From Liopterus haemorrhoidalis (taxonomy: Eukaryota > Arthropoda > Insecta > Coleoptera > Dytiscidae): DNA of 64,000 bases. The position numbers and the translations under genes are program-made. Location of the stretch: assembly GCA_963971575.1 (NCBI GenBank), contig OZ020619.1:27470800-27534799 (forward strand), written 5' to 3'. The notes under the pieces are model-generated. The model had not been told where the DNA came from and ran no database searches. It saw only the letters and a program-made list of their open reading frames with translations. Every line of letters begins with the position of its first letter. Position 1 is the first letter of the stretch. Below are positions 8,458 through 19,600 of this stretch, piece by piece.

Positions 8458-11400
8458 GTAAGCAGTTTATAATTATATAAATTATTAAGCAAGACTTTTT
8501 ACTTAATACTAAAGTTTTCCAAATTGTGGCAAGCAGACTCTCTAATTTTGTAAAACAAAAATAAAGATGCTATCAGAAAATTAATTAACAAATACCATAA
8601 TAAAATATGTTAAATCACGAGACTACTTACCTACATAATTTACAGAGGATAAACTCAATGTAGCGCAAAAATCATAAAAAACTTTATTCATTTATCTAAA
8701 GGTACCTGTACACTGTAGAGAATTATCTAGCTAGAGTGGGCACTATCTATCTAGACTACTCTAGTATTGTGTATACACTGTAGAGCGATTTTACTCTATT
8801 AGAGCAACGGTAGAGCAGTTTAGAGCAAATCTAGCTAGAGGAAATATAGATGCTACATAAACGCGTGTATACTGTCCTTAGAGATAGAGCTGGATAGAGC
8901 AGATTTGCTAGAGCAAGTCTATATGCATGTCGTGCGCGTGTACACCTATAGAGATTATTTAGTCTAGCTTCTGTCTAGCTAGTGTTTGAAAAATCTACAA
9001 TCAAATTATTTACATACGTAGTTTGCATACTTGCATGATGCGTTCCCGGCAAAAAAAATAGCATAAAAATAAGAGGTTGTGGGTAAGGGAGTGGATATCA
9101 AAAAGAGAACAAGAGGGAGTACATGCAAAGTTATTACAATAAGTTCTCAAGACATAGCTTCATATGAAAATTGTATACGAATGTCACAAAGTGATTTTGA
9201 GTATTTGTTGGAACGAATTACTCCAAAAATTAAAAAAAACAAGACACTCATCTTTGAAATGCGATATCACCGTCAGAGCGGCTTACACTTACATTAAGAT
9301 TTCTATTTTTATATGTTTTCAAACTACAATCCCATAGTTCAACTTTTTCTCTCTCCCAAATAAATTTTGAGTCATGTTCGTTTAACGGCACTGTTTCAGA
9401 CAAAGATTCGTCCTTTTTGATTTAAATAAAACAAAAGTTAAATCAAATTAAACAAAATACATTCAAAATTTCACAACAACTACCAATTTAATTGTTACTG
9501 GAGAAAAAAATTATTCAACCTGTTGAATAGAGCTAGAGCAGTCTATCTAGAGCGTCCTTAGTAAACTGACAAGTGTACACAGTACGCCATTTGTCTAGCT
9601 AGATCCTCTACCTAGAGTCTCCAGTCATGGTCGCTAGAGTACTCTAGCGAGAGCGTCTTGCCACTTGTGTACATTACTAGAGCTAGACGCTCTACCTAGA
9701 TCCTAGAGTGGTTTTCGCTAGAGCGCTCTAGCAGCTGTTTACACTTGTAGACTCAAAATAGAACCCTCTAGCTAGATCAACTCTAGCTAAAAAATCTACA
9801 GTGTACAGGTACCTTTAGAACAAAACTAAATATACCATCAATTGAGAAGTGGCATTATCGGTGGCGGCGCTTTGATCGAAGGAAATATGATTGACGACAG
9901 TAGTACTTATCCGTCAACAGGTTAATTTAAGCACAATAAGCTTTTATTTTATTAAAATGGGAGAAAATATTTGTGACATTTTTTATTCTTTAAGCACTAC
10001 ACATGTATCGAGGTGTATAACAGAATTAACTCGCTAAAATTTGGACTAAATATTAACTTTCCCTCTATTTTTCTTAGGAAACGGAAAAAACTAAGACGCT
10101 TTTCTTTGTCCTTTCTTGAATGACATCCAAAAACACTACAATTTGTTCTGCTTTTATAGTTTTTCACAACTTCTGTCGACCTTGTAACAAAAATATAAGA
10201 AAATAAAAATATATACATAAAAACTAAAATATAAGTAATAAGTTCAAACTGTACTACAGTATTCAGTACAATAATTTGGCCACCAGTAAGCGTATTCGAG
10301 AATGTCACTTCTCAATAGACCAATATGTTATTAATAGATTCTAGGAGATTTTCCCTGCCTGTTTTCATTATTTGCAGTTATTTGTGTTCGTAACTTTCAT
10401 CTCACGATGTTTGTGCCCTATCTATACATGATGCATTTGATCATAAACGTAGTTACGGATATTATTTGACACTGACAGCTGTCCGACATTGACAATTTCC
10501 AATTTCTTTATTATCAGAAAAGGCCATTTTTATTTCCATTTCTTTTGTATATTATTTCAAAGGTAAGCAAAACATATCCATAAACAAAAGTAAATGTATG
10601 TTTTTAATACATTGACTGTCTTACCACCGTTGTTATTTTTACCTAACTATTATTACTTCATCGAGTTTACCTACGCATAGCTAGAGGAGTCCCTACAGAA
10701 AAGCGGATCAAATGGCAGACACTACTTTTTTCACCTCTTGATAATATACGGTCTGTGTGGGGGTCTTCAGCCTGGAGTATAGGTTTGTAGAATGATATTA
10801 AATTAATTAGATTTAGTATTTGCACCTCAAACAATAGCGAACAGAAAATATTATGAAGCAAAAAAAATAGTATCTTATTCCAGAGTAAAGTTATTAAATA
10901 TTAAAGTTTCAATCGCCGCACTTAATTGACGCAGCTGGCCATAGGAGTATCTTAGTTAAATATGTGCGCAAATGATGTCAATGATACCCATTATTATTTC
11001 ATTTGCGTTGATTTTGAAAACAAGATCAAAATGTAAAATGATAAACAACAAACTTTATGTTTAACCATATTGGTAAGAGATAACATGAATGCATGAATAT
11101 TCATGCAGTCGAGAGTTAAACGTACCTCGAATACTAACAAAGCAGGACATCCACTAGCAGCAGCTAATAACAATGACGGATATTTTAAAATGTGAAGGTA
11201 TTTATAATTATTTTTTACCAAAATCGTAATGGAATTTACAGAATTAAATATGCTAATGTGTATAAAAACAACTTAATATTTATGAAAAAAAAAAATACTC
11301 TGCAGGTCTTCGTTGGCTTCCATGTGGTGCCAGAGCCCTAGAAATTGAATTTACCTTCTATGCTGTAAAATACGAAAATTCTGATTAATGCACATTAATG

Positions 11401-12663
11401 TAAAAACCATCAGTGCCAAATAGTGTAACAGCATTCTCTAGCATTAGCGGTAGAAACAACACCTGAACACCTGTCTTTTGTTACTTCTCACTGCCACCTG
11501 AACAGTTTGATGCGACAGATAAAAGCTCTGTTATAATAACCAATTTATAAATGTCGTTGAATTATGCTAGTTTATATTTACTTATAGTAACCATTAGCCA
11601 GTATAGTTTATATTAATAAGACCAGAACTCAGTCGGGATTATTATAAATGTCAAAAAAAGTAAAACAGTACAGCATAAAAATAAAGTTTAACCTTTATCT
11701 ACCGAAAGTCTCAAATATGAGTCGGTGCTGGTATTTATTGTTGATCGAAAGACTCTTATTTGAGTCACTAAAAATTTTAATTCTCTTTCATTTCGTTTTT
11801 GTTTCTTAATTCTAGTGTATATAAAACGGGCGTTAGCAATTTTTAAACAAATGTTTGCGATTTCGCGCACTAGAGTCAAAATAAATTCCGGCCAGCAGAG
11901 AATACTGCCGGATGTTAAAGATTAAGATGGTACGCCTGAAAAAAAAAAAAATGGAAACTTCATACGAAAGGCTGACTAGATCTAGTTTCAAAAGTTGGGT
12001 AGTATGTCGAATAGCATTAAAAGTTTGAAGGAAGTATTTTGTTTCACATTATACTTTTTACGTCAATACTACGCAAAGAAATCCGCAGTGCTTAGGAGAA
12101 AAGTTTAATTTAGAATAGACTTAAAACATGTATTTAGCAATATTAGGGATTTCGCAGATTCTTTCTCTATACAAGTAATTACGCAATTACTGCCACAACA
12201 TCATTAAACCCATAAAATATAAGTTTTTAAACAAATCACCAATTTTTTTGAAATTACTGTTTCAGTTGATGACGGGGTATAATCCTAATAACAACGTAAA
12301 AACATCGTTTAATGAGGTGGAGAAATACCAAAATTACTAATTATTTGTTATTAGTTTAAAATTTGAAAAAGTCTTGCTTGCAATAAAAACCTGTGTATAT
12401 TAATATATACATGAGTTATTTTCCTTATGGGATAAATAATTGTAATTATTTTTTAGATAAACAACACAACAAAAGAAAAGGTTGCAGAAAGTAATAAACA
12501 ACTATCCCAATTAGAAGATGCAATAAGACAAACAACAGCTATAGTGAATAAACCAAACATCGTTAATGTGAAGAAAGATGCTGACGCCATACACAAACAA
12601 GCTGAAGAACTGAAGAAAAATACAGAACAAAGCATTGAAGAAATGCAAGCAATTAGAATGTAG
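8347..12663 (+). CDS. RBIS: Ribosomal biogenesis factor RBIS (C8orf59-like), two exons
   Basis: Joining 8347-8457 to 12457-12663 gives a 105-residue, very basic protein. The N-terminus begins MGKNKGKPKVKNVFKV and continues with Lys/Ala repeats, like the start of the animal RBIS/C8orf59 family, a small nucleolar factor needed for large-subunit assembly. The rest (residues 38-105) is polar and predicted helical, with many Gln, Glu and Lys. The intron is phase 0, with donor GTAAGC and acceptor TTTTTTAG. The family call rests on the N-terminus, the size and the charge pattern. A pyrimidine-rich acceptor at 8331-8340 lies 6 nt before the ATG, so the mRNA probably has an upstream non-coding exon. 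The 4-kb intron carries a Harbinger-like element and a THAP remnant. Confidence 0.82.
8694..9820. mobile_element. PIF/Harbinger-like element in RBIS intron 1
   Basis: Inverted ends TCTAAAGGTACCTGTACACT and its complement lie near 8696 and 9818. Both subterminal zones (8725-8960 and 9520-9790) are packed with TAGAGC, CTCTAG and CTAGCTAGAG words, about 20 on each side. The centre holds a transposase remnant. A clean 3-bp duplication could not be assigned because the flanks themselves are palindromic. Confidence 0.7.
9079..9297 (+). pseudogene. Harbinger transposase (HARBI1-like) N-terminal remnant
   Basis: Residues 33-57 read RMSQSDFEYLLERITPKI followed by a Lys-Asn/Thr stretch. This is the helical region just upstream of the catalytic core in HARBI1-type nucleases. 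The frame then breaks and no DDE core follows, so the copy is internally deleted and non-coding. It supports the family call for the surrounding element. Confidence 0.65.
9997..10185 (-). pseudogene. THAP zinc-finger fragment
   Basis: On the minus strand the stretch NCSVFGCHSRKDKEKRLSFF (starting near 10143) matches the opening of a THAP domain: Cys-x4-Cys followed by a basic loop and Ser-Phe-Phe-Arg-Phe. The later tryptophan and the C-terminal Cys/His pair are absent, and the frame continues into low-complexity sequence. It is probably left over from a THAP-bearing transposon rather than part of RBIS. Confidence 0.5.
10429..10500. repeat. Short dispersed repeat, inverted copy of 27731-27803
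   Basis: About 72 bp including AACGTAGTTACGGATATTAT is present in reverse complement at 27731-27803. Both copies lie near transposon material. Confidence 0.65.
10501..12456. other. Remainder of RBIS intron 1
   Basis: AT-rich intronic sequence. Frames at 10667-10861, 10994-11221 and 11688-11879 have no family resemblance and are taken as chance. Confidence 0.55.
12457..12663 (+). CDS. RBIS: RBIS exon 2 (coding)
   Basis: This exon holds 68 codons and the stop TAG. AAATAAATATAA at about 12687 lies shortly after the stop and contains a polyadenylation hexamer. Confidence 0.85.
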   Translation: MNNTTKEKVAESNKQLSQLEDAIRQTTAIVNKPNIVNVKKDADAIHKQAEELKKNTEQSIEEMQAIRM

Positions 12664-13277
12664 ATTTAAGTTATAAAAATTATGTAAAATAAATATAATT
12701 TTATACATTATGATGCAAAATATTTACAAATGTAATATAATAATATATATTGTGTTATAAAGTAAGATACTGTACATTTTTACATAAATCTATACAAAAA
12801 TTGTAATTTTCTGAACTTTTCATTGAACTACATTTTATATTTTCTGTAACATTTTCAAAATGAATAATTATAGATAATTATATTATTCATGGAATAAATC
12901 GTATTATTATTGTAATTTTCGTTATCATTATAACCAGTTCTTATAATAGGTGATAATAACAGCATAATAGTTTAAACAGAATTTAAATAGTATTATCAGC
13001 CCACGAACACACGCTTTAAGGCTAAGTAAACATATTTCATTATTTACATTATCATATCATTACAGTATTTATACTTCTAAAAGTGTTCAAATATATGCAG
13101 TGTTAATATTTGTGTTAAAACGAAGAATGCCGTAAGGTAATAATGTTTTTTGTATATAATGTAACATTTGTATCTCATTGTTGTTTTGCTTCTTTTATGT
13201 ATTTACGAAGTTTGATCAAAACTCTGGAAACGTATTTTGCAAGCACTTTTTGGAATCGCTTTTAAATAAGATGACCA
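12664..13277. other. 3' flank of RBIS
   Basis: AT-rich, with polyadenylation-like hexamers close to the RBIS stop and then nothing recognisable. Confidence 0.5.
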
Positions 13278-13520
13278 TATTTCTCTGTTTGAAATTCGGT
13301 ACGGGTGATTGAAGTTCTTTTTTTTTTATTAATAAAATAATTCAAATATAATTGTTAAAATCTTATTTAAGCGCGGTTAGTCGGGCTAACTTTTAGCGTC
13401 ATTCGTTAAAGTCCTCCACCTTGTTATATTAATTGTCACCTCTTTCCATGGGCCAATTAATTGTAAAAATACAAATTATAGGTATATCGTAAAAATTTTA
13501 AACACAAATCATAATTTATA
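13278..13520 (+). repeat. Left member of a diverged direct-repeat pair
   Basis: About 240 bp that aligns in the same orientation with 14552-14800, sharing ATTCAAATATAATTGT and CAATTAATT landmarks at roughly 75-80% by eye. The pair brackets about 1 kb of transposon sequence. Confidence 0.6.
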
Positions 13521-13691
13521 CTAGAAAATCAACGGATATTGATTTTTATAAATTACGGATACCGAATATTCAACCTAATCAGACTGCCGGATATTCGGCC
13601 TAATCAGACTGTCGGAAACTGAATTATCAGGCCGAATAGTACACTTATTTGAAATCTTACAAAACAAATATGTAGTATGTAAACGGAACAT

Positions 13692-13995
13692 GAAAAACGG
13701 AAAAACACCTGAACACGACAGTATCACTTGCGAAATGATTAAATACGCAAAAGAAACTTGAAAATTATGAGTATGGCGATAGAAACATCTAGATCCCCTC
13801 TAGACTGGCAAGTTGGTATTGTAACACCCATATATAAGAAAGGCGACAGTAGAGAATGCTTAAATTACAGAGAAATATCCATGCTAAGCGCGGTAGGAAA
13901 ATTATACGCAAGAATATTCGAGCGAAGAATTAGGAACGAACTGGAAGCAACTCTTGAAGACTCGCAATATGGATTCAGATCAAAGGGTACGCATA
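13692..13995 (+). pseudogene. Non-LTR reverse-transcriptase fragment
   Basis: The frame beginning near 13692 (with a stop at 13759) reads into DWQVGIVTPIYKKGDSRECL and then NYREISMLSAVGKLYARI and a Glu-x-Gln-x-Gly-Phe-Arg motif. These correspond to the finger region (RT blocks 0-2) of arthropod LINE reverse transcriptases. It is cut off before the catalytic Asp-Asp motif. Confidence 0.8.
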
Positions 13996-14133
13996 TAGTG
14001 AAAGCTTGTTGCTGCGTCGATAACGCTTGTTACATACGCTGGTTGGTGCTTGTAAGGCGCGTACAGTACACGCTGGGACCCATCTCATTACTGTTAGTTC
14101 AACTTTGATTGTGAATTACTTATCAAACAAAAA

Positions 14134-14360
14134 ATGAGTTCTAGTGAGGAAGATGACTTATTTCTTGCAGAAAGCGTTTACCCAAAACTTCTGATACTGA
14201 AAAGAAAGGGTGCTCATGACATTAACAAATCTAGGAATGTTTAAGGCAGTGGTGCTCATAACACAGTGTGTTAAAAAATATATTAAATTCAAGACGGCGG
14301 AGGCATTAAACAAGCTTACATGAGTTCCAGAAAATATGCGAACTAATTTCAAAAATTCTA
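14134..14360 (+). pseudogene. Possible Harbinger-associated N-terminal fragment
   Basis: A short frame opens MSSSEEDDLFLAES and continues, after frame breaks, into a His-Asp-Ile-Asn-Lys-Ser-Arg stretch. This resembles N-termini of insect Harbinger transposases. The match is short and the copy badly decayed. Confidence 0.35.
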
Positions 14361-14551
14361 GGCGCGACGAGTTTATTAAGATAACGATTCTGTTGATTGT
14401 TTAGTAAGAAATTTAATTTACTAAGTATAATTTTTATATACCTATATAATATTTTTCAACTATCCGGCCGAATAATTGATACTATCCGGCTAAATCGTAT
14501 ATTCGGCCAACTTGGCCGGAAAGACTGAATATCCGTTACATCCCTAAAGCG

Positions 14552-14800
14552 AATTATATTTCTCAGTTCAAAATTCAGTACAGATGATCGAATATAAAAA
14601 AAAAAAATCTAAATAAAGAATTCAAATATAATTGTAAAAATCTTTGGACACTGTCAGTAGGGTTGACTTTTGATCTCACTCACATAAGTCTTCCTTCTTG
14701 ATCTATTAATTTTCAGGTCTTTTCATGTGTCAATTAATTATAAAATTACAAATTACATCAAGTATATCATAAATAAACAGATTTTTTATATTTATAATCG
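14552..14800 (+). repeat. Right member of the diverged direct-repeat pair
   Basis: This is the partner of 13278-13520. It begins directly after the hAT-like right end. Confidence 0.6.
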
Positions 14801-14942
14801 GATTCTTTGGACTAAGCGGAACTAGATTTTCAAAGCTAGGAACTTTGAACGATTGAGTAAAACAAAAGCCCACTTAAATCGTTAATAAGTGAGCTAGAGA
14901 CAACTTAAAAAATAAAAATACCATTGATTCCGCAAAAGCCAT
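14800..14942. mobile_element. MITE-A copy 3 (partial)
   Basis: It contains TTCTTTGGACTAAGCGGAAC, the internal AAAAGCCCACTTAAATCGTT and a right part ending in a decayed GATTCCGC. The far right terminus is missing. Confidence 0.6.
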
Positions 14943-14982
14943 CTTCTCCAAATGCTGTATCGCCTGCTCTTCTGTCAGATAT

Positions 14983-15976
14983 ATTTTAAAAATTGATGTA
15001 AAGTGTGAATTTTCACACATTTCTGGGTTTTGCAGGTATTTAGTAACTGAACGATGATTATTTGGGATGCCAAAACAAATTTTATGTCAAAATATTTTTT
15101 TATGAATTTTAATTCGAATGCCTAATACCATTATTTAAGTTTCTAAATATATGCAGTATTTTTTTTATATAGCAAAGTTCATTAAGATTTTGAAAATTGC
15201 ACCTATGGCTTCCATTGGTTGCTTACATCATAAGACCCGCCCTTTGATTTCGTCAAACAGAATTAAATTATAATTTCAACACTTTCCACTGGTTATTAAA
15301 TTTACGCTTTTAAAAATTAAATGCAACATTTACCAAATATAACTAGAATTTTAACAAAATAATTTAAACAAAATAAAAATGCAAAAAAAAACATAAAATA
15401 AAATCAACAGGATTCGAACCCAAGTTTGCAAGTTAAGTTATATTATTAAGCGTACGACAAATCCAACCACGCCACGAGAGCTACTGATCTGGTATGTTAC
15501 ACAACGTATTAAATAGTTAACATATTTTAGTTAAAAACACAAAAAATGCGTTATTTTCCGAAAACATAATCTGATCAAAAATTCCTGTTGTACTATTCCG
15601 GTTCACACCAATGTACATTACTTAGAATTTTTTCAGATTTTTTGTTTAAACCATCTGGGCTACAGGGTGTGGGACAAAAATTTTTTTGCACAATTTTGGC
15701 AAAAATCGCATCAAAATAATTTATTTTGCAAAAATAAAATTTTGATCGTTAATCCACGTACTAAGGGCTTTCATTTCATATCCTACTCAGAATTTAAAAA
15801 AAAATATATTTTTTTTTTCAATGAGCACATATTTGTTTATATTTTTAGAGGGATATGTTTTTTAGATGTTTTAGTAGTTTTCCTATGTGCGGGTCAAAGA
15901 GTTGTATAAGCATGCCAAATTTCAACTCAACGACAAAATGACGGTATAAGGGTTTTTTGGTCATACCTACAAAACC
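14983..15976 (-). repeat. REP-D copy 1 (1-kb repeat with a tRNA-like core)
   Basis: This unit is repeated in opposite orientation at 35265-36296 over its whole length. Landmarks shared by both are ATTTCTGGGTTTTGCAGGTA, AAAATTCCTGTTGTACTATT, CCATCTGGGCTACAGGGTGT and TATAAGGGTTTTTTGGTCAT. Read on the minus strand, the tRNA-like part is in promoter orientation. The plus-strand frame at 15667-15909 inside it is not considered a gene. Confidence 0.8.
15406..15495 (-). other. tRNA-like pol III promoter inside REP-D
   Basis: On the minus strand a box-A-like GTGGCGTGGTTGG is followed about 50 nt later by a consensus box B, GGTTCGAATCC. The cloverleaf arms are not intact, so this is a tRNA-derived SINE-type head and not a working tRNA gene. 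Confidence 0.6.
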
Positions 15977-16571
15977 ATAAAAATCACTGGTGCAAAGAAA
16001 TCGAATTATAAAATCCGATATAAAATACGAGGAAATAAATAACTTAACAAAACAAACACATCGGTAGTCTGCTCACAAATGATGGCTGCTGCATCATATC
16101 AAGTCTCTATTCCCCTCTCCACTATTAGGTATATTCAGGCGTGCAAATAGCACAAGGCGTACAGCTCGCATTTTTCTTTTTTTTTTTAATCAAACCTCGT
16201 TAAGTTTGGAATTCATATTAAGCAATTTATAATTTTATAAATAATACAATGTTACGGAATTTTATCAAAATTAATAGTATTTTAATTTTATTTAAATTGT
16301 GTGGACAACAACTTGTAAACCGAAAGTTTTATATCTTTCCTACTAATTTCTATATTGCTTCATACTGATTATTTTTGTTTCAGATTTCATCATAGCATAA
16401 CTCAAATGCTAACTGACGTTCTAGTAATATATCTACCATTTAATATAATACAAAGTTTCTTAAAAATACGTTCTAAAAAAATATATTGTCTAGTCAAATT
16501 GAGAAACAAGTGATATTAGAGTGATTTATTGAAGTATTTATTATTTATATATTATTTTACTTTAAATAACA
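15977..16571. other. 5' flank of FAD synthase
   Basis: This holds the presumed promoter and 5' UTR. A pyrimidine-rich acceptor TTTTTGTTTCAG at 16372-16383 could end a 5' UTR intron. No TATA box stands out. Confidence 0.4.
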
Positions 16572-16652
16572 ATGAAAGAACAGTTGGAAAACGGATATTG
16601 GAAAGTCGTGGAACAGTTCACATCAAACAAGCATATAAAAGAAAGCCTAGAA
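16572..16652 (+). CDS. Flad1: FAD synthase exon 1
   Basis: This encodes 27 residues, an N-terminal helix before the PP-loop. The start has an A at -3 (AACAATGA). The donor is GAA/GTAAGT. Confidence 0.85.
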
Positions 16653-19600
16653 GTAAGTATAGCATTGTTCTATAAATTTTTATTTTTCACTTCGCTGTTA
16701 TTTGTTTATAATTCCTTGGATACTAGATATTTAAACATATTCATAACAACCGGGCGTGATGGATCCATAACGCCCACTCATTAGTTCATTACTCCCTCAT
16801 TTTTTTTCCTTTTTAATAAAAAATATAAATATGTATTTGGTCCATAACAAAGTAGGAGAGTAAATTTCAGACTAAAATAAAGAAATCAATAACCTTAAAT
16901 ATCCAAATATGTGAAAAAGTTTAATGTTTAACTTACCAATTCTTCAAAATACGCCAACAGTACTGTCTCATTTACGGCCGGAACCTTATTTTTTAATTGT
17001 CATAGTCTAAAGCAGTGTTTCCCAATCTTTTTACTCTCGTGGCACATTAAAGAAGAAGAAAAATTTCGCGGCACACCTACGTAGTCACAGAAGAAGAAAT
17101 TTATAACGCTAGTTTTTTACCGACCGCCAACATATATAAGGGAGGTATTGTGATCATACCGATTTTGACATTTTGAGATTTCGATGGATCTCCACGAATT
17201 GAGGTCCCTACATAACGTTTTGACTATTTATAGCATGATGTCTGTCGGTCCGTGTACACGTGCAGAGCAAATTCGGCTAAAAGGATTTTTATGAAACTTC
17301 ATATTTAAGCTTTTGACATCAATGGCACGAGTTGATCAACTTTTGGTAAAAATCGGTTAACTAGAAATGGGAGTTTACTCGTGTCGGTTTTAAGATATTT
17401 GCGAATATATCACAACAGAGTAATATTTCGAAAAAAAAAAAATTAACAAAAGTTGCTATAAAAGCAATAACTAACAACTTTTATTTGGAAATTTCACATT
17501 TGGAAAATTTTGCGGCACACCCTTTAGGAAACACTGGTCTAAAGGTTTCATATTTATGTTTTGATTTAGTTGGCAACAAACTTTTTGTACATTCATGTTG
17601 ATATATTCGGGCAATTCTTGCATATTTATTTTAATTTTAATATCAATTCTGACAATTAAATGATTAAACAAAATCATTTGTTTTTTGTCTATAAATGCAT
17701 GTTTATTGTCAGGCTACCAGATCTGTTGTGAAAAATTAAATCCTGTATGCGCCATTGGCGTTACTGGATGATTACACGCATCGAGTGACATCCACCCCTC
17801 GGGTTGTATTTATTCACTCTCCGGGCGTAGTTATCTTAGTAACAACCTTGGCGCATAAATAGCTAATAATTCCCAACAATTTTGTATGTATATAGCAGAA
17901 ATAGGCGTCTATGAGTTTTTTTTTTTTTTGTTTCTCTACTTTAATGTAATCGTGTGGGGTTACATCACGAAATCGTATAATCTGATTGGTTTAATTCAAA
18001 CTTACTCAGTGAATAACGTTATTTTTCACCTTTGCAATCTGGCATTTAAAAGATAAGTCTCTAATAAGCTAATTGTATTTCTAATAAACTGTTTTGTCAG
18101 CCGACCAGCGTAGCGTAGTGGTAACACATCTGCTCTGCGTTGCGAAGGTCTCGGGTTCGAATCCTGTTAAGGCATGGAAATTTTCTCACATAAAAATCGT
18201 CCTGGCTAATTGCCAAAGTAGCAAAGACCATTAAATTAAAAAAAAACTGTTTTGTCCAAAAATTATAATTATTTATTTATTAGAAAATAAAGAAACGTGT
18301 ATAAATACTACGTTTACTTAGTTTTTATTTTACCATTATAATTCCAATTAACAATGAATTTAATAAACTTACGATTTGTATCGCCAGAAAAATAATTTCT
18401 TATATTTTGAATTCTGTTTTACAGTTATATCCTCGTGATTTGTTTTAAAAAGCATAAAAAATACTGTTAGCAGACCCAGATGGAGGGGTGGGGGGGACTA
18501 GGAGGGCTACATGGTCCGGGCCCCGAAAATTATTTATATTTTACATAAATAACCGGAGAGGTATGGAGTCTCCGAAATGTTGTTTGGCCCGGGCCTGACT
18601 ATTAGGGCATATAAAAAAGTCAGATTTGCTAAAAATGAACTTATGACATTGTGACCCCAATATACAGAACTAAACAGCATTTTTTTTTTTTTTTTTGTAT
18701 TATACTATTATAGCTCAGTCGCTGAAACAGCGCAGTTTGTCATTTTGCGTCATAACTTCAATGACAAACTTAGTGGCGAATAACTAAATCGATTTTTTTT
18801 GCATGTGAATTATAGACTAATATTGCTCTTTACTCTTTTATTTTACTAAAACATACCTTTTGAAGTCATATTTAGTTTGTGTTCGATAGTCATTTTGAAG
18901 ATTTCCAAATTTTAAAAGTGTTTATTTAATATAGAGACATTTGTATTGGTATCTCTGAATAAAACTTTGTTTACATTTGTCATTTAATAATATGTCTGTT
19001 GTGTTTTGATACTGACTTGTGTTCAAATATCTAACTGATAGTAATTTCTAAAAACCTTTTGTTTAGTTTGTTGTTTATTTAGCAGTTTTGTGTTAAGTTA
19101 TATATTTTCTTATTTGATTTTGTGTGTACTGCATAGTTTTTAGGTTATATTCAACTTATTTTTATTTTATTTTCTTTGATCACATTTTTTGATCACACCA
19201 GTCCTTTGTAGGACTATTTTGCCTATTATAATAGTTTATTTGTTTCTATTCTGTTATTATTCTTATATTTTCATTTCATTTCGATACAAGTGACAGCGTA
19301 CAAATATTAAATTCCTTAAATAGATGAATGTAAACGTACTAAACCTGACGTCACATTTTTTGTGACGTTTCAAGTGACGCAACTGCACTGTTTCGCCGAT
19401 TTCCCTATAGTTATTTTTGCAACAAGTGCATAAAACAATACTTTTTTTCACGAACGGGAAGTTTGATCGTACGAGCCGTAGGCGATTGCAGCAATTCCAT
19501 GAGTGAAAAAGACACTTTTCAATAATTTTTCTTAGACTGTCTGTAATTAGGAACAAATAGATGTATGCATACATTTTTCTGCCGCTGTATCTAATAAAAA

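Larger units (their letters stand above)
13521..14551. mobile_element. Decayed hAT-like element with nested insertions
   Basis: Both ends carry several copies of a CCGGATATTCGGCC-type palindromic word (13545-13640 and 14461-14530). The right end, TCCGTTACATCCCTA, matches the terminal style TAGGGATG seen in the hAT elements at 39.8 and 46.0 kb. The left end is eroded and no target duplication was found. Inside are a reverse-transcriptase fragment and a second transposon fragment. Confidence 0.5.

Noticed and set aside
9997..10308. THAP-domain host protein
   Set aside because: Only the first Cys pair and basic loop are present; the later ligands are missing and the N-terminal half is low-complexity.
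13278..14800. LTR retrotransposon
   Set aside because: The flanking repeats are too diverged, lack TG...CA ends and a primer-binding site, and the interior has only LINE and DNA-transposon fragments.
15406..15495. Functional tRNA gene on the minus strand
   Set aside because: Box B is perfect, but the cloverleaf does not close and the segment is inside a 1-kb repeat present twice.
18101..18175. Functional tRNA gene
   Set aside because: Box A and box B are good, but the acceptor and anticodon stems do not pair. The sequence runs on into a SINE body with an A tail and target duplications.
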